Source: Actinomycetota bacterium (GTDB lineage: Bacteria; Actinomycetota; Geothermincolia; Geothermincolales; RBG-13-55-18). Taken from it: DNA of 64,000 bases. The notes below the pieces were generated by a model, which was not told where the DNA came from, did no database searches, and saw only the letters and a program-made list of their open reading frames with translations. The DNA is taken from assembly GCA_014360685.1 (NCBI GenBank), contig JACIXB010000017.1, positions 171,761 through 235,760 on the forward strand, in the 5' to 3' direction. Made by a program: the position numbers and the translations under genes. Position 1 is the stretch's first letter; each line of letters starts with the position of its first letter. This document shows positions 1-9,488 of the stretch, piece after piece.

Positions 1-1
1 G

Positions 2-610
2 TTCTGGGGGGAACTGGAGGTAAGGCGGGCTTCCGGGGAAGGACTGCCCACCATCATCATCCGCCCTGCCGGCATACTGGGCGATTCCCGGACCGGGGAG
101 ACGGACAAGTTCGACAACATCTACCTGATGTTCAGGGTAGCCCATATGGTCAAAAAGTCGAGGGTCATCCCTCCCGTCCACCTGGGCAAGGGCGAGGCCC
201 GGCCCAATTTCATACCCGTGGACTACCTGGCCCGTGCCGCGGCCTACATAGGGAGGCAACGCGAGGCAATCGGAAAGTGTTTCCATATAGTGGATCCCGA
301 CCCGCCCCGCCTCAGGGAGTGGGAGGACAACCTCTGGAGACTCATATGGGACAGGGAACCGCGGCTATCCCTGCCCACATCGGTGGTGGACTGGAGTTCA
401 CGCCGCCTGAGCCGTCTCTGGCTGGCGTTGGGCATTCATCCCCACGCCGTCACCTACCTCAACCACGTGGGGGTGTTCGACGATTCCAACACCCGCCGCC
501 TTCTGGCCGGGACGGGAATAGAATGTCCCCGCATGCCCGAGTACCTCCCGATTCTCTACCGGTGGTGGCTGGCGAACCGCCACCGGCCGGGCATGACGCC
601 CAAGTACTGA
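2..610 (+). CDS. Extended SDR / NAD-dependent epimerase-reductase family protein, 5' truncated by window edge
   Basis: Frame 2 is open from base 2 (FWGELEVRRASGEGLPTIIIRPAGILGDSRTGETDKFDNIYLMFR...) and continues into the listed 128..610 ORF; RPAGILGDSRTG is typical of extended SDRs. Confidence 0.8.
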   Translation, partial: FWGELEVRRASGEGLPTIIIRPAGILGDSRTGETDKFDNIYLMFRVAHMVKKSRVIPPVHLGKGEARPNFIPVDYLARAAAYIGRQREAIGKCFHIVDPDPPRLREWEDNLWRLIWDREPRLSLPTSVVDWSSRRLSRLWLALGIHPHAVTYLNHVGVFDDSNTRRLLAGTGIECPRMPEYLPILYRWWLANRHRPGMTPKY

Positions 611-627
611 TCCCCCGGAGGGGGAGC

Positions 628-1797
628 TCAGGGTTGGAGGACGGTCAGTTCCAGGGGGGTGGCGTTGAGCATCTCTCCGCCGTCGGGAGTCACCCGGACC
701 ACGCATTCCAGGCGCATGCCCCCTACGCCGGGGACGTTCATGACCAGGGCAGCCACCTCCACCACGTTTTCCTCCAGGACCAGGTCGCGGAATTCGTCGC
801 TGTTGATGATGGCCGGGTACCACTCGTGACCGATGACCCCTATGCCGTGGCCGAAAGCCGGGAGGGTGTACTGGGCGTACCCCAGGGAGGAGAGCTCGTC
901 GTACACCTTCTGCCAGACCTGCCCCACGGTGCTTCCCGCCTTCAGGGAGGAGATAAGGAGCTCGGCGGTGCGCAGGTAGGCCTCGGCCAGCTTCTTTTGC
1001 TCCGGAGAGGGCCTCCCCAGGATGTAGTTGTGGGAGAGATCGGAGTAATAGCGACGGTAAGTGGGGTGCAGGTCCACCAGCAGGTTCTCGCCCGGCTGAA
1101 GGATCTTGTCCGTGGGAGGCGTGCACCCGCCCAGAGGGTACCAGGTCCGGTAGCCGGAGGCGATTTCCGAGGAGCCGGTGACCGGCCAGTGGTATTCGCT
1201 CCCCATCTCGCGCATGGCCATCTCCCCGATACCCGCGATCTCCTGCTCGGTCATGCCCACCTCCAGGAGCTCCTGTACCCGCTGCTGCGCGGCGTCGGCG
1301 ATGGCCGCCGCCTGGCGCAGGAGCTTGATCTCCTCGGGGTTCTTCACGTAGGTCACCCGGTCCATGACCTCCAGGGCGTTGACCAGCCTGGCCTGGGGGA
1401 GGTTCTCCTTGAGGAACTCGTATTCCGTGGCGAAGAGGTACCCGGCGATCATCCGCGGGGAGTGCCCCAACTCCACCCCGATGACCGCCTTGTCCCAGCC
1501 GTTTTCCCTTATCTGGCGCAGGGTCACGTCCCAGAGCTCCATTCCCGGTATGGGCCCGCAACCCACCACGTTGTCCAGCCAGGAATCGTCCCTCACCCTT
1601 TCGGCGTCCATGAGCAGGGTGTTCAAGCCCACGTATCCGTCCCGGGAGACCAGGAGCACGCTCCTCCAGGGGATGAAGGCTCCCCCGATGTAGGTGACGC
1701 TTTTTCCACGCGTGGCCAGGAGGAGGTCGATCCCCCTCGCCTGCATCTCCGCGACGACCCTCTCCACCCTCTTGCGGTAGTCGATGTTCACGTCCAT
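628..1797 (-). CDS. M24 family Xaa-Pro aminopeptidase/creatinase-like metallopeptidase
   Basis: Start MDVNIDYRKRVERVV with GGGAGG upstream; contains LVDLHPTYRRYYSDLSHNYILG and FGHGIGVIGHEWYP motifs typical of M24. Confidence 0.85.
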   Translation of the reverse strand: MDVNIDYRKRVERVVAEMQARGIDLLLATRGKSVTYIGGAFIPWRSVLLVSRDGYVGLNTLLMDAERVRDDSWLDNVVGCGPIPGMELWDVTLRQIRENGWDKAVIGVELGHSPRMIAGYLFATEYEFLKENLPQARLVNALEVMDRVTYVKNPEEIKLLRQAAAIADAAQQRVQELLEVGMTEQEIAGIGEMAMREMGSEYHWPVTGSSEIASGYRTWYPLGGCTPPTDKILQPGENLLVDLHPTYRRYYSDLSHNYILGRPSPEQKKLAEAYLRTAELLISSLKAGSTVGQVWQKVYDELSSLGYAQYTLPAFGHGIGVIGHEWYPAIINSDEFRDLVLEENVVEVAALVMNVPGVGGMRLECVVRVTPDGGEMLNATPLELTVLQP

Positions 1798-2078
1798 TCT
1801 TTTCCTCCCTTTCCCGAGCTCATGTGGCGCTTTTCCTGCGGTCGCCTTTATTCCCGGTCCTGTTCCCATCCTCGCCCGCCCTCAAGGGATAGGGGGGCCT
1901 GGCCCGCCTACGCGGTTCGTCCGGGTGGGACGGGTTAGGCCTGCGGATTTCAGGCCGCTTCCGGCCCGGGATCGGTCGCGCCCCTTGCCGGTGTCGGCGC
2001 CGAAGGCGCCCGTTTCGGGGTCGGTTTCCCGGGTCAAGGAGACGCATGATTGCCCGGTCGACTCGTGCCGGGCGAGCG

Positions 2079-4364
2079 TCAACCGCCCAGGGAGAGGATG
2101 AACCCCAGGAGAAGGCGCCCGGTGACCTCCACGTGGCGGGGGTCGATCTTGTCGTAGGTGTCTTGTGGGGTGTGGTACCAGGGATCATCCTTGACCTCCA
2201 ACCACACGGCGGGTATGCCCGCTTTCTCGAAAGGCTCGTGATCCGAGTAGCTGCCGCTCTGGAGGTAGGGGAGGTGAATCCCGGAGCCGGCGGCGTAGGA
2301 GAGCAGGGCGTTACAGAGGTCCATGGGCCCGATGCCCATGGTCCGCGCATAGAGCTGGGTTCCCACCCCAACCATGTCCACGATCACCGCTCCCCGCAGG
2401 GCCGCTCTCTCCTCGGGGGCCAGGGCGGCCACGTAATACCGGGATCCGAAGTGGTGCAGGTCGGTCCCGTCCACCAGCAGTTCCTCGCCGCCGAAGAGGA
2501 CGAACTCCAGGCGCAGGCCGGGGAGGGGCCCCCTCTCCGCCAGGCAGCGGGCCAGCTCCAGGACCACCGCCGCACCCGAGGCGTTGTCGTTGGCCCCCGG
2601 GCTCCCCGTTCCTCCCTTGGTGTCGAAATGCCCACCCACCACCAGGGCCTGTCGCCACCCGGAAGATCCGTCGGAGGCGGCGCCCTCCTCCAGGGAGGCG
2701 ATGACGTTGCGGGTCCGCCCGCCGTTGGGCAGGGGGACCTCCTGGACGAGCACGCGGTAGCCGTAACCGGCCAGGACGGAGGCCAGATAGGCGGCGGCGC
2801 GTTCCTCGCCCGCCGTCCCCTCCACGCGGGGCCCGATGCCCACGCTCAGGTCGAGGATGTGATCCATGGCGTTGAGGACCTCGAAGTCCGCGCCCGGGAA
2901 GTAGAGAGGCCTCTCCACCACCACCGGCCGGTCCGAGGTCAAGCGCATGGAGAAGTCGGCTCCCCGGGGTAGAACGTCCAGAACGTTGAGGGTGTACCGG
3001 GAGGAGGCGGGTATGACGCTCTCCACGCTTTCGCTGCTTCCGTCTCCCAGGGCGAAGTCCATGCGCACGGAGGCCTGCTGGGTGGAGGTGTTCAAGATGC
3101 ACAGGTAGGGATGAAATCCGGGCCTGGTGGTCCCCTCACCCAGGAGCCAGGAGAGGCCCGGGCTCTCCGTGCCCGTGGAGACGTGGCCGCCGCGGCAGGA
3201 CCCGAGGTAGTTGAAATACATGGGCCGCTCGGCCACCAGGGGGTGGGAACCGGTCACCTCCAGGGACAGCTCTTTACCGCCGCCGGCGAGCTGGTTGACG
3301 TTCACCGTGCGGCGTTGTCCGCGCTGCAGGCGAAAGGTGAAGGCGTCCTCATCCCCACCCTGGTAGAGGCAACGCACCTGGACCTCGTTCTCGTCCCCCG
3401 TCTCCCCGCCGTCCCACGGCCAGTAGAGGCAGAGCCATTCGTCGAAGCCCGCCCCGGTGTAACCCTCGGCGAAATAGGACTTCTCCCGGGGGGCGGTGAG
3501 CCCGGTGGAGGCATGTCCCCCGCACCAGGCGCCGCGGTAATTGAAGTACATGACCCTTTCCGCGCAGACGGGCCCTTCCGCCTCCACCTCGGCGGCCACG
3601 TCGTGGCCCGCTCCCACTACGTGGTTTACGAAGATGGTCCAGCGGGAGTGGGGAGAGATGTAGGCCTGGTGCACCATGCTCAGCCCGTTCTCCAGGGTGA
3701 AGCGGGCACGGGCAGCCACCTCGCTCCCCGTGGGGTTGGCCAGCAACAGGTACTCCTCGAATCCCTCCCGGGTGCATCCCTCGGCGAAATACCAACGCGC
3801 GGAGGGAGAGGTCACTCCCTGGCCCAAGGTGCAACCCTTCCATTTATTGGCATATAGGAAGTAGATGGGCCTCTCGGCCACCAGGGGCCTGTCGCCGGCC
3901 AGGCGCAGGGAAAGTTCCTTTCCCTCGCCTGCCAAGTGGTTGATGTTCAGGGTGGAGCGGAAGAAAGGAGGTATCTCCGCGTGGATGCTTGCCGGCGGCG
4001 CCCCGTTGTAGAGGAAGTCCACCTGGAGCTCGGCGGGCTCGGGATTGGGGTTGAAGACGCACAGCCATTCCTGGAAGCCCGCACCCGTGTAACCCTCGGC
4101 GAAGTACCATTGGTTGGAAGGTTCGTTCACGGCCATCCCGCAGGTGCCGTCGGCGGCCCGGGCCGGTCCCGTAAGGAACGGGGAGTTTACTGGAAGAAAA
4201 AGGAATATGAAGACCAGGAAAAAAAGCGGGAGAAGGACAGCGGGTCCGGAAATCCGGGCCTGCCGTAGGGAGGGGGTGAAGGGGGCGACCCCGACCCGCC
4301 TGCCCGGCTTTCCTCGCCCAAGTCCCGAGTGCGCGCTCGTCCGCCTCGGCCCGTTCCCTCCCAT
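2079..4364 (-). CDS. Secreted protein with four ~105-aa YFAEG-type repeats followed by an M28-family peptidase domain
   Basis: Start MGGNGPRR, hydrophobic segment VLLPLFFLVFIFLFLPVNS, four repeats (W-Y/L-FAEG...VAERPIYF...), C-terminal VVGGHFDTKGGTGSPGANDNASGAAVVLELAR...FVLFGGEE...SDHEPFEKAGIPAVWLE (M28 zinc-ligand pattern). Confidence 0.85.
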   Translation of the reverse strand: MGGNGPRRTSAHSGLGRGKPGRRVGVAPFTPSLRQARISGPAVLLPLFFLVFIFLFLPVNSPFLTGPARAADGTCGMAVNEPSNQWYFAEGYTGAGFQEWLCVFNPNPEPAELQVDFLYNGAPPASIHAEIPPFFRSTLNINHLAGEGKELSLRLAGDRPLVAERPIYFLYANKWKGCTLGQGVTSPSARWYFAEGCTREGFEEYLLLANPTGSEVAARARFTLENGLSMVHQAYISPHSRWTIFVNHVVGAGHDVAAEVEAEGPVCAERVMYFNYRGAWCGGHASTGLTAPREKSYFAEGYTGAGFDEWLCLYWPWDGGETGDENEVQVRCLYQGGDEDAFTFRLQRGQRRTVNVNQLAGGGKELSLEVTGSHPLVAERPMYFNYLGSCRGGHVSTGTESPGLSWLLGEGTTRPGFHPYLCILNTSTQQASVRMDFALGDGSSESVESVIPASSRYTLNVLDVLPRGADFSMRLTSDRPVVVERPLYFPGADFEVLNAMDHILDLSVGIGPRVEGTAGEERAAAYLASVLAGYGYRVLVQEVPLPNGGRTRNVIASLEEGAASDGSSGWRQALVVGGHFDTKGGTGSPGANDNASGAAVVLELARCLAERGPLPGLRLEFVLFGGEELLVDGTDLHHFGSRYYVAALAPEERAALRGAVIVDMVGVGTQLYARTMGIGPMDLCNALLSYAAGSGIHLPYLQSGSYSDHEPFEKAGIPAVWLEVKDDPWYHTPQDTYDKIDPRHVEVTGRLLLGFILSLGG

Positions 4365-4469
4365 CGCTCCACCCTTTCTGGTTCGTGGGGGTATCCGCCC
4401 CCGCAACTCGCCGGCCCGTCGTCGAGTCCTATCATAACACTCCGTGCAGGATTTTCCCTCCGCGGGGAA

Positions 4470-4752
4470 GCCGGCTGGCGTAAACGGGGGACCCCGCCCC
4501 CGGAAACAGTATGCCTCACCGCCCCGAACGATCGGGCTTTCCGGAACCTTCCCCGCGTAACGAGGCCGGCATGCTCCAAACCGGGAACTATTCCCGGAAG
4601 CGGTATGCCTCACCGTCCCGAAGGACCGAGCCTTCCATGACCCTCCTCCCGTGGGAAAGCCGGCATGTTGTAAACCGGGACCCCGCCCCCGGAAACGGTA
4701 TCCGGCCATCGCGGGCGAGGCGGAAGACGGCCCGGTCCTCAGGGGAAGGCAA
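4470..4752. repeat. Degenerate ~95-bp tandem repeat (about 3 copies) with internal palindromes, upstream of the M28 gene
   Basis: gccggc(tg/at)... at 4470, 4565 and 4659, each followed by (g)taaaccggga-ccccg-cccggaa(a/g)c(a/g)gtat; GGGACCCCGCCCCCGG-type palindromes. Confidence 0.7.
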
Positions 4753-4830
4753 TTTTCGGTAACCGGGTTCCCGAAGGGAAGGGCCCGGCCCGCGCGAGGC
4801 CGTGTCCCTGCTTCCCATCCGGGGCGCGGC

Positions 4831-6513
4831 TCAGCGTTCGCGCAGCGGGAGTTCCAGGTAGCTGAGGCCCTCCCCGTAGACGACCCGCAGGCCCTTCCCG
4901 GGTACGGGAAGGACGAAGGTGGGGTTGCTCCCGCTCAAGGTGAGGCGGAAGCGGTGGCCGCGGGGCAGGAGGTAGTCGGCGGCAAAAAGCTCCACCACCC
5001 GTTCCATCTCTTTTCCGGGTTCCACGCCCTCCAGGGTGGCCGTCCCGTAGGTGATGAGGCGGGGAAGGCCCTGGTCATCGGGAGGGACGTCGTAAAGCAG
5101 GGCGTTCACCTGCGCCCGGCGGTCTCGGGGCACCACCCGGAGGTGGAGCCTGGGTGCGCCCAGGAGCTCGAAGTCCCGCTTGGCCGGCGAGGTGGTGAAG
5201 GAGAAGAAACCGCCGCCCGCTTCCCTCCGCGGCCCGGGCACGAAGAGGCCCATGGCCTGGGGACGGACAATGGAAGGACCGGAGTTGGCGGGGGTTAGGA
5301 GGCGGGGCTGCAACACGGCCTCTTCCCGCCTGCCCCTGGGCTTGGAGGTGAGCTTGAAGAGGCCCTCGTCCCGGCCCAGGTATATGGTGTGGTTGCGTAT
5401 TCCGGGGGGAGGCCACTCCTCCTCCGCTTCCACCTGTTTTTTCCAGGGACGGTAAAGCCGCACCGCGGGCTCCTCGAGGATGCCGTTCTCCTCCCCTTTG
5501 AGCCAGTAATCGAACCAGCGAAGGGTAAGCTCCCAGATCTCCTTGCCCGCCCAGCGGGGCCCCACCGCCGCGTCCAGGCCGTGGATCCCGTTGGAGATGT
5601 AAAGCATCTTGGGGGCCTGCAGGCGGGAGTAGAAATCCATCATCTGGTTGGGCTCGAAGAGGTCGTCGTTCCAGGACCCCACGATGAGCATGGGCTTCCC
5701 GCATTCCCCGGCCAGGTGGAGGCAGGACCTCTTGCGCATGTCCTCCTCGAATTCGCGGCGATCCCCGCGGCCCAGCAGCAGGGTTGAAACCCAGCGGTAG
5801 AGCGGGTTCCGGGGATTGAGCCGGGTGGCCCAGGTAGCGGTGGCCACCAGGAGGAGTCCCCAGAAAAACTTCACCGAACCCCCGGGGGCGAGGCTCGCGG
5901 CCAGGTCCGTCCATCCGGCCATGGGGACCACCGTCCTCACCCGCGGGTCGCGCTGGGCGACGAGGAAGGAGTGGCCTCCGCCGTAGGATATGCCGGTGAC
6001 CCCCAGCGCCCCTTCCTTGAGGGGAAGGCCGCTCCTCTCCGTGAGCCAGTCGATGGCGTCCTCCAGGTCGTTGAGCTCGTGGTCGGGGTCCGCGCAGTAC
6101 ACCTGTCCCCCGGAGGATCCCCACCCACGGCAGTCGTAGGCGAGGACCACATAACCGCTGGAGGCGAAGTAGGGCGCGTAGAGGTGGCACTGCCAGCGGT
6201 TGAACATCCAGGAGTGCACCATGATCAGGGCGGGGAAGGGCCCCTCTCCCTCCGGTACGTAGAGGGCCGCGGATAAGCGGGTGCCGTCCCTGGCGGTGAG
6301 CTTGAACTGCTCTACGCGGAATCCCTTGCGCCGCCCTTCCGCCTGGGCCAGCTTCCGCAGCAGGGAGGGGAGGGCGGGAAGGGTGACGACCGTCGAGAGG
6401 CGGAGGAGTCGTTTCGCTTTTCCCCTTGCCGGCGGGTTCGGCTTCCGGTTTGCCTTTTTTCTACCCTTCTCTCCGCCACGCTCTACCGGCAACCCACTCC
6501 TTTTCTTCTCCAT
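4831..6513 (-). CDS. CocE/NonD-type alpha/beta hydrolase (X-Pro dipeptidyl-peptidase S15 family)
   Basis: Start MEKKRSGLP after AAGGGGG; YDCRGWGSSGG, GVTGISYGGGHSF nucleophile elbow, C-terminal jelly-roll-like domain (FELLGAPRLHLRVVPRDRRAQVNALLYDV). Confidence 0.85.
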   Translation of the reverse strand: MEKKRSGLPVERGGEKGRKKANRKPNPPARGKAKRLLRLSTVVTLPALPSLLRKLAQAEGRRKGFRVEQFKLTARDGTRLSAALYVPEGEGPFPALIMVHSWMFNRWQCHLYAPYFASSGYVVLAYDCRGWGSSGGQVYCADPDHELNDLEDAIDWLTERSGLPLKEGALGVTGISYGGGHSFLVAQRDPRVRTVVPMAGWTDLAASLAPGGSVKFFWGLLLVATATWATRLNPRNPLYRWVSTLLLGRGDRREFEEDMRKRSCLHLAGECGKPMLIVGSWNDDLFEPNQMMDFYSRLQAPKMLYISNGIHGLDAAVGPRWAGKEIWELTLRWFDYWLKGEENGILEEPAVRLYRPWKKQVEAEEEWPPPGIRNHTIYLGRDEGLFKLTSKPRGRREEAVLQPRLLTPANSGPSIVRPQAMGLFVPGPRREAGGGFFSFTTSPAKRDFELLGAPRLHLRVVPRDRRAQVNALLYDVPPDDQGLPRLITYGTATLEGVEPGKEMERVVELFAADYLLPRGHRFRLTLSGSNPTFVLPVPGKGLRVVYGEGLSYLELPLRER

Positions 6514-6707
6514 GAGGATGACCCCCTTGTCGTCCGGTTGGTGCCCGTTTCCCGCAACATGATACCAGAAAGGCATGCATGGTTTGCACGTCCCGGTCCA
6601 GCATCCGTCAACGGGCTGCGCTTTGCGGCCACCCTTCGTGGTGGGCGGGTGTCGAAGGGCCGGTGATGTTATGCTTGGTATGGAGAAAGAAAGGGAGAGG
6701 CGGCGAC

Positions 6708-8513
6708 GTGGTGAGGAAAGCGGAACCGGGAGCGAGGCACATGGACGGATGGATGGGGCGGATGCTCGAGGTGGGCCTGGAAAGGAGGGCCTTCCGGGAG
6801 AGGGAGCTGCACCGGGAGCTTCTGGCCCGCTGGCTGGGCGGCAGGGGGCTTGGGGTGAAGCTGCTTTACGATCGGGCCTTGGGCGTGGAGCCCCTGCACC
6901 CCTCCAACCCCCTCATCTTCGCCGTGGGACCCCTCACGGGAACCCCGGCGCCCACGGCGGGCAGGTTCTCGCTGGTTTCGCGGTCACCCCTCACCGGCAC
7001 GGTGTTCGACTGCAATTCCGGTGGGCGATGGGGGGTGGGCTTGAAGAGGTGCGGCCTGGACGTCCTCCTGGTGACCGGCCGCTCCCCGGAGCCGGTTTAC
7101 CTCGAGGTAAGCGAGGCCGGGGCCCGCCTCCATCCCGCCGAAGGCCTGTGGGGGAGGAGGATTTCCGAGGTCATGCGACGCCTCGGCGCCGCGCACCCGG
7201 GAGCCGGGGTGGCGGCCATAGGACCCGCCGGCGAGAACGGGTGCCTGCTGGCCTCGGTGATGAACGACGGCTCGCGGGCGCTGGGACGGGGCGGCCTGGG
7301 CGCGGTGATGGGTTCCAAGAACCTCAAGGCCGTGGTGGTGCGGGGCCGGAGCCGGGTGAGCGTGAGGCGCCCCGGGAGGCTGTCCTTCGTCGTTGGGGAG
7401 TCCCGGAGGTGGATAAAAGGCAACCCGGTCACCGCGGTGGGCCTCCCGCGTTTCGGCACCGCGGTGCTGGTGAATCTGATGAACGAGCTGGGCGTGTTCC
7501 CTACCAATAATTTCCAGTATTCCCGTTTCCCGGGGGCGGAGTCCATCTCCGGGGAGGCGCTGGAGGAAAAACACCTGGTGAAGAGGCGGGCCTGCTGGGG
7601 ATGCCCCATAGGGTGCGGCAGGGTCACCCGCGCGGGCGGCCACCAGGGCGAGGGGCCGGAATACGAGACCCTCTGGTCGCTGGGGGCACAGTGCGGGGTG
7701 GACGATCTGGAAAAGGTGGTGGAGGCCAACTACCTGTGCAACGACCTGGGCCTGGACACCATCTCCGCGGGCTCTGTGATCGGGTGCTGCATGGAGATGA
7801 CCGAACGGGGGCTGGTGGAGGGTGGGCCCCGGTTCGGTGACGCCGATGCCCTTCTCGACCTGCTCGAGGGCATGGCCATGGGGTGGGGCCTGGGGCGGGA
7901 ATTGGCCCGGGGGTCCCGTCGCTTCGCCGAGGGCCGGGGGGCGGTGGAATACGCCATGCAGGTGAAGGGCCTGGAACTTCCGGCTTACGATCCCCGGGGG
8001 TTGCAGGGCCAGGGTCTTGCCTTCGCCACCTCCAACCGGGGAGGATGTCACCTCAGGGCCTACCTGGTGGGACCGGAGGTGTTGGGCATCCCCAAGATGG
8101 TGGACCGGAACTCCACCCTGGACAAGCCCGGCCTGACCATCTTCGCCCAAAACCTGAACGCGGCCGTGGATTCCCTGGTCCTCTGCCGTTTCCTCCAGTT
8201 CGCCCTGAGCGACGAATACCTCGCCCGCATGCTGGAGGCGGTGACCGGTCTTCCTTTCAAGGCCGTGGACCTCCACCGCGTAGGGGAGCGCATCTGGAAC
8301 CTGGAGCGGCTTTATAACCTCCGCTGCGGGATGGATCCGGCGGAGGATACGCTGCCGCCCCGTCTTCTCCGGGACCCGGTTGCGGAGGGGCCGGCCGCCG
8401 GCAGGGTGGTGCTGCTGGACGAAATGCTCCCCCTCTACTACCGGGCCCGCGGCTGGGACGAGAGGGGTGTTCCCGACCCGCGGAAACTCGCCTCCCTGGG
8501 CCTTCCGGCTTGA
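6708..8513 (+). CDS. Aldehyde ferredoxin oxidoreductase family protein (tungsten/molybdopterin)
   Basis: GTG start preceded by AAGGGAGAGG; N-terminal fold (WLGGRGLGVKLLYD...NPLIFAVGPLTGTPAPTAGRFSLVSRSPLTGTVFDCNSGG), CWGCPIGC FeS ligands. Confidence 0.9.
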   Translation: MVRKAEPGARHMDGWMGRMLEVGLERRAFRERELHRELLARWLGGRGLGVKLLYDRALGVEPLHPSNPLIFAVGPLTGTPAPTAGRFSLVSRSPLTGTVFDCNSGGRWGVGLKRCGLDVLLVTGRSPEPVYLEVSEAGARLHPAEGLWGRRISEVMRRLGAAHPGAGVAAIGPAGENGCLLASVMNDGSRALGRGGLGAVMGSKNLKAVVVRGRSRVSVRRPGRLSFVVGESRRWIKGNPVTAVGLPRFGTAVLVNLMNELGVFPTNNFQYSRFPGAESISGEALEEKHLVKRRACWGCPIGCGRVTRAGGHQGEGPEYETLWSLGAQCGVDDLEKVVEANYLCNDLGLDTISAGSVIGCCMEMTERGLVEGGPRFGDADALLDLLEGMAMGWGLGRELARGSRRFAEGRGAVEYAMQVKGLELPAYDPRGLQGQGLAFATSNRGGCHLRAYLVGPEVLGIPKMVDRNSTLDKPGLTIFAQNLNAAVDSLVLCRFLQFALSDEYLARMLEAVTGLPFKAVDLHRVGERIWNLERLYNLRCGMDPAEDTLPPRLLRDPVAEGPAAGRVVLLDEMLPLYYRARGWDERGVPDPRKLASLGLPA

Positions 8514-8673
8514 CCGGGGCGCGGCGTTCCCCACCTCCTCACCTTGAGGCGGGGCCATCCTCCTCACGGGGCCCCGATGATCGAGGTACGGCGCCCATTT
8601 CACCCTTACCGGTCCCGCGGGTGCTATTATGAAATGGCGGGACGGCTTGCGAGTTCGGTCAAGAGGACTTGCC

Positions 8674-9255
8674 ATGCTGGAGCAGTTCAGTTTTTTCGGG
8701 CGGGAGCTGTTCCTGCAGGGGGTGAATTCCTCGCACAGCGGGAACATGAGCGTCAGAGTGGGGGACAGGATCTTCATCACCCGTCGGGGTTCCATGCTCT
8801 CCAACCTCAGGGAGGGGGACCTGGTGGAGACCGGGCTGGACGACGACGACAGCCACATCACCCTGGCCTCCACGGAGATCAAGATACACAGGGCCATATA
8901 CCGGGAAACCTCGGCCCTGGCCGTGGTGCATGCCCACCCTCCATGCGCCGTCGCCCTCTCGCTCCTGGAGGACGAGATACGCCCGGTGGACACGGAGGGG
9001 ATCTATTACTTCAAGGCCGTCCCGGTGGTGGGGGCGGACCTCACCGTGGGTTCGGACGAGGTGGCCGATAAACTGCCACCCTTACTCCAGAATTACAAGA
9101 TCGCCATGGTCAGGGGACACGGCAGCTTCGCCGTGGGGCAGATGCTGGAAGAAGCTTTCCAGTGGACCTCCAGCTTAGAGGCCTCGTGTCGGGCCCTTCT
9201 TCTCTACCGCCTTCTGGCCCCGCGGGAGAAGCGGGAAGGAGAGCGCTCATGGTGA
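8674..9255 (+). CDS. Class II aldolase/adducin family protein (1)
   Basis: FLQGVNSSHSGNMSVRVGDRIFITRRG, VVHAHPPCAVALS, MVRGHGSFAVGQ motifs; AAGAGG RBS. Confidence 0.85.
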   Translation: MLEQFSFFGRELFLQGVNSSHSGNMSVRVGDRIFITRRGSMLSNLREGDLVETGLDDDDSHITLASTEIKIHRAIYRETSALAVVHAHPPCAVALSLLEDEIRPVDTEGIYYFKAVPVVGADLTVGSDEVADKLPPLLQNYKIAMVRGHGSFAVGQMLEEAFQWTSSLEASCRALLLYRLLAPREKREGERSW

Positions 9256-9433
9256 CCGGTTCCCCTCTTTCCGCCTTCCGCGAGATCCTCGGGGCCGGCA
9301 GGGATTCCACCAACAGGGCGAGGAAGCAAGCCGCCGAGAGGACGGCCAGGATGAAGGCCAGGTGCCCGCGGCTTTCCGCCGCCGCGCTCAAGAGCAACCC
9401 GAGGACCAGGAGGAACGTTTTTCTGGACGTCAT
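9110..9433 (-). CDS. Putative small membrane protein (two hydrophobic helices), 3' end overlapping the convergent aldolase gene
   Basis: MTSRKTFLLVLGLLLSAAAESRGHLAFILAVLSAACFLALLVESLP; fills the otherwise empty 9256-9488 gap. Confidence 0.4.
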   Translation of the reverse strand: MTSRKTFLLVLGLLLSAAAESRGHLAFILAVLSAACFLALLVESLPAPRISRKAERGEPVTMSALLPASPAGPEGGREEGPDTRPLSWRSTGKLLPASAPRRSCRVP

Positions 9434-9488
9434 GCGCGCCTCGCTTTCCCTATGCGCCGCCTTGGCGGCGATGGCTTACCAAGACCCA

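Noticed and set aside
277-1938. 553-aa plus-strand ORF overlapping the SDR end and M24 peptidase
   Set aside because: Antisense to M24 motifs and out of frame with the SDR; composition typical of a GC-driven ORF.
6984-8993. 669-aa minus-strand ORF opposite AOR/aldolase
   Set aside because: Antisense shadow of high-GC coding sequence; His/Pro/Arg/Gly-rich, no domain-like sequence, and the plus strand has clear AOR motifs.
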